The notes under the pieces were generated by a model. The model searched no databases, was not told where the DNA came from, and saw nothing but the letters and a program-made list of their open reading frames with translations. From NCBI GenBank assembly GCA_902775565.1, contig CACYMP010000008.1:52166-116165 (forward strand): 64,000 nt of DNA. The letters are read 5' to 3'. Positions 61,029-64,000 of this stretch are shown here, in pieces. Numbering within the stretch: position 1 is the stretch's first letter; each line of letters begins with the position of its first letter. This DNA is from Oscillospiraceae bacterium (lineage in GTDB: Bacteria > Bacillota > Clostridia > Saccharofermentanales > Saccharofermentanaceae). Made by a program: the position numbers and the translations under genes.

Positions 61029-64000
61029 TTAAGCCTCAGTTGCCTTCTTAACATAAGAAGCATAACGGTCTCTGGAATCCTGATAGCATCTCTGGAAGAG
61101 GCCGTCAACAACATCTGCATCATACTTCTTGTACAGAGAGTTGTAACGAACTTCTGCCTTGAGGAATTCGAAGAAGTCTGCTGTAGGCTCCTTGGAATCG
61201 AGTGAGAAAGGATTCTTGCCTTCTGCTGCGAGTGAAGGGTTGAATCTGAAGAGGTGCCAGTAACCGCACTCAACAGCCTGCTTCTCTCTGAGCTGAGCAA
61301 CCTTGAGGCCGCCCTTGATACCGTGGTTGATACAAGGAGCATAGCAGATTACGAGGGAAGGTCCATGGTAAGCTTCTGCTTCTGTGAATGCCTTGATGAG
61401 CTGGTTCTTGTCAGATCCCATAGCAACCTGAGCAACGTAAACGTAACCATAGCTCATAGCCATCATACCAAGATCCTTCTTCTTAACGTGCTTACCGCCG
61501 GCAGCGAACTGAGCAACAGCACCCTGAGGTGTGGACTTTGAAGCCTGTCCGCCTGTGTTGGAGTAAACCTCTGTATCAAGAACGAGAACGTTGACATCCT
61601 CACCTGTAGCGAGAACGTGGTCAAGTCCGCCGTAACCGATATCGTAAGCCCATCCGTCACCACCGATGATCCACTGTGATCTCTTCATGAAGAAGTCCTC
61701 ATAATCGAGTGCCTTCTTAGCAGAATCAGAACCTTCAGCCTTGAGAGCCTCAGCGAGCTTCTCGGCGATCTCACGTGTATTCTCAGCAGAATCATATCCG
61801 TCGATCCAAGCCTGTGCAGCAGCCTTGAGATCCTCAGAAGCTGTAGCAGCTACTGTCTCTTCAACAAGCATCTTAGCTCTTGATCTGAGCTGCTTGTAGC
61901 CGAGGTACATACCGAGACCGTGCTCAGCGTTATCCTCGAAGAGGGAGTTGCCCCATGCAGGACCGAAGCCTCTGTAGTTTGTTGTATAAGGCATAGAAGG
62001 AGCAGAACCACCCCAGATTGAAGAACAACCTGTAGCATTGGAGATCTGCATTCTGTCTCTCACCGCAGCCTGCGCATGCGCCGGAGAATTCAAGGAGCGG
62101 CTGCTCGAACTGTGAACCCTTGACGTTAGCCTTAGCCATCGGGTTGTCCTTGTGAGACAGAGCGATGCAGTAATCCCAGTTCTCAGCTTCCTTAAGGTTG
62201 TCCTTAAGAGGAGCCATTGTGATTGCCTTCTCCTTAGCGATACAAGACTCAACGCAAACACCGCAGGAGAGGCAGTCCATAGCGGAAACCTGGATCCTGA
62301 ACTTGTAGTTGTCGTAAGGCTTCATGCCTGCCTTTGTCTCGAAAGGTGCCTTAGCAGCCTCATCCTCTGTGAGGAGGAAAGGACGGATAGCAGCATGAGG
62401 GCAGACGATGGAGCACTGGTTGCACTGGATGCACTTTGAAGCGTCCCAAACAGGGATGTCAACAGCAGTACCACGCTTCTCGTAAGCAGCTGTACCCTGA
62501 GGGAATGTACCGTCTTCCATGCCGACGAATGTGGAAACAGGGAGCTTGTTACCTTCCTGTCTGTTCATTACGTTAACGACCTTCTCGATGAACTCAGGAA
62601 CAGCCTTCTTCTCAACCGGCTTATCCTCAGCTGTCTTCCATGAATCAGGGATATCAACTGCAACAACAGCGTCAACACCTGCATCGATAGCCTTGTAGTT
62701 CATCTGAACGATATCGTCACCCTTCTTGCCGTAAGACTTGAGAGCTGCCTTCTTCATGTAGTCAACAGCCTGCTCAACGGGAAGGATTCCGGAAAGCTTG
62801 AAGAATGCGGACTGGCAGATCGTATTGATCCTTCCGCCCAAGCCGATCTCCTTAGCCTTTGCAACAGCGTCAAGAGTAAAGAACTTGATGTTGTTGTTAG
62901 CGATATATCTCTTCATTGAACCGGGGAGTCTCTCCTCGAGTTCTTCTCTTGTCCACTGAGTGTTGAGGAGGAATGTGCCGCCCGGCTTCAGTGATGAGAG
63001 CATATCGTACTCATAAACATAAGACTGGTTGTGGCAAGCTACGAAGTCAGCCTTATTGATGAGGTATGTGGAACGGATAGGTGTGTCACCGAATCTCAGG
63101 TCAGAGATCGTGATACCGCCGGACTTCTTTGAGTCATAAGAGAAGTAAGCCTGAGCATACTTATCTGTGTGGTCACCAATGATCTTGATGGAGTTCTTGT
63201 TAGCACCGACAGTACCGTCTGCGCCGAGACCCCAGAATCTGGCCTGAACAACGCCCTCGCCTGCAACTTCGATAGACTCGGAGCAGTCGAGTGAGAGGAA
63301 TGTAACGTCATCATCGATACCGATGGTGAATCTTTCCTTAGGCTGATCCTTCTTGAGTTCCTTATAAACTGCAAGAACGGTCTCAGGTGTTGTATCCTTG
63401 GAACCCATACCATAACGGCCGCCGATGAGCTTAGGAGCATTCTTGCCGACATAAGCAGCAGCAACGTCAAGGAAGAGAGGCTCTGCATAAGAACCGGGCT
63501 CCTTTGTTCTGTCGAGGACTGCGATAGCCTTAACAGTAGAAGGGATAGCCTCGAGGAGCTTCTCAGCAGAGAAAGGACGATAGAGGTGAACCTTAACAAG
63601 ACCAACCTTCTCGCCGTGAGCGTTGAGGAAGTCGATAACCTCTTCAGCTGTCTCGCAGACAGAACCCATAGCAATGATCACACGGTCAGCATCAGCAGCA
63701 CCGTAGTAGTTGAAGAGCTTGTAGTCTGTACCGCGGATCTCGTTGATCTTATCCATGTAGTACTGAACCTGCTCAGGTACTGCAAGATAGAACGGGTTGG
63801 AAGCTTCTCTGCCCTGGAAATAGATATCAGGGTTCTGAGCTGTACCACGGAGTGTCGGGTGGTTAGGAGAGAGTGATCTCTTACGGAAAGCCTTAACAGC
63901 TTCATAATCAACAAGTGTTCCGAGTGTATCGTAATCGATGACCTCGATCTTCTGGATCTCGTGTGATGTACGGAAACCATCGAAGAAGTGGAGGAAAGGA
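61029..64000 (-). pseudogene. nifJ: pyruvate:ferredoxin oxidoreductase, frameshifted and cut by the window edge
   Basis: Oxidises pyruvate to acetyl-CoA and CO2, reducing ferredoxin, and feeds pta. The 5' part runs off the window at 64000. The gamma/alpha-like part (to 62060) and two 4Fe-4S clusters (CIQCNQCSIVCP, CLSCGVCVESC) are intact, as is the C-terminal TPP domain (GDGWAYDIGYGGLDH, TEVYSNTGGQ) in another frame (to 61029). The two frames meet at about 62058: after GACAGCGE the conserved segment TPYIKL...LFG, normally about 12 codons, is replaced by a single nucleotide, and the frame shifts before DRMQISNATGCSS. So about 35 nt is missing. Either a real mutation or an assembly error. Confidence 0.85.

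Overview
The window looks like chromosome from a low- to mid-G+C clostridial anaerobe (Firmicutes). The evidence is a NifJ-type pyruvate:ferredoxin oxidoreductase, phosphate acetyltransferase, DnaD/DnaI-type replication initiation proteins, HemZ, TmcAL, type II pantothenate kinase, strong purine-rich ribosome binding sites and many Rho-independent terminators. Most genes are ordinary chromosomal genes in short, tightly packed or overlapping operons.

Layout. 1-5219: start of pta, an anchored alpha-helical-barrel-like protein, tmcAL, rpsT, a SpoU methyltransferase, a small membrane protein and tRNA-Pro(UGG). 5204-16983: an 11.8 kb integrative mobilizable element (IME) inserted in the 3' end of tRNA-Pro. 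It is bounded by 16-bp direct repeats and carries a tyrosine integrase, excisionase, MobV relaxase, an oriT resembling the pMV158/MobV type, two large structured RNA candidates, 109-bp tandem repeats, and cargo (BspA-like surface protein, cupin/AraC pair, diguanylate cyclase, CmpB-like membrane protein plus lipase-like protein). 17022-24539: an EAL phosphodiesterase, an SGNH lipoprotein and the coaW/acyltransferase/DUF3810/hemZ operon. 24646-33995: a complete type IV pilus assembly block (pilB, T, C, M, N, O and four prepilins) with three separate promoters. 34131-37078: yebC, a P-loop/Asp23-like fusion, a four-cysteine-cluster protein and a DsrE-like protein. 37142-45552: a large PilX-like protein, a DEDD exonuclease and two tandem YfhO proteins. 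45687-54150: lipid kinase, foldase-like protein, a 40-residue membrane protein, HtrA protease, YigZ, Nudix, a GHL13-like hydrolase with a probably leaderless mRNA, and serS. 54209-60863: a GT-C glycosyltransferase, an acyltransferase, rpmB, an NlpC/P60 pseudoenzyme, acpS, dnaI-like and dnaD-like genes. 61029-64000: nifJ, broken by a roughly 35-nt deletion.

How it fits together. The pilus block, the diguanylate cyclase on the IME and the EAL protein next to attR suggest surface and motility behaviour tuned by c-di-GMP, although I see no c-di-GMP riboswitch upstream of the pilus genes. The most unusual part is the centre of the IME (12.3-14.3 kb). No replication protein is visible there, but two terminator-ended, highly structured RNA candidates flank a small orphan gene. 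The second RNA starts at the predicted oriT nick site and is closed by a 20-bp helix around three arms. I do not recognise either RNA as a named family.
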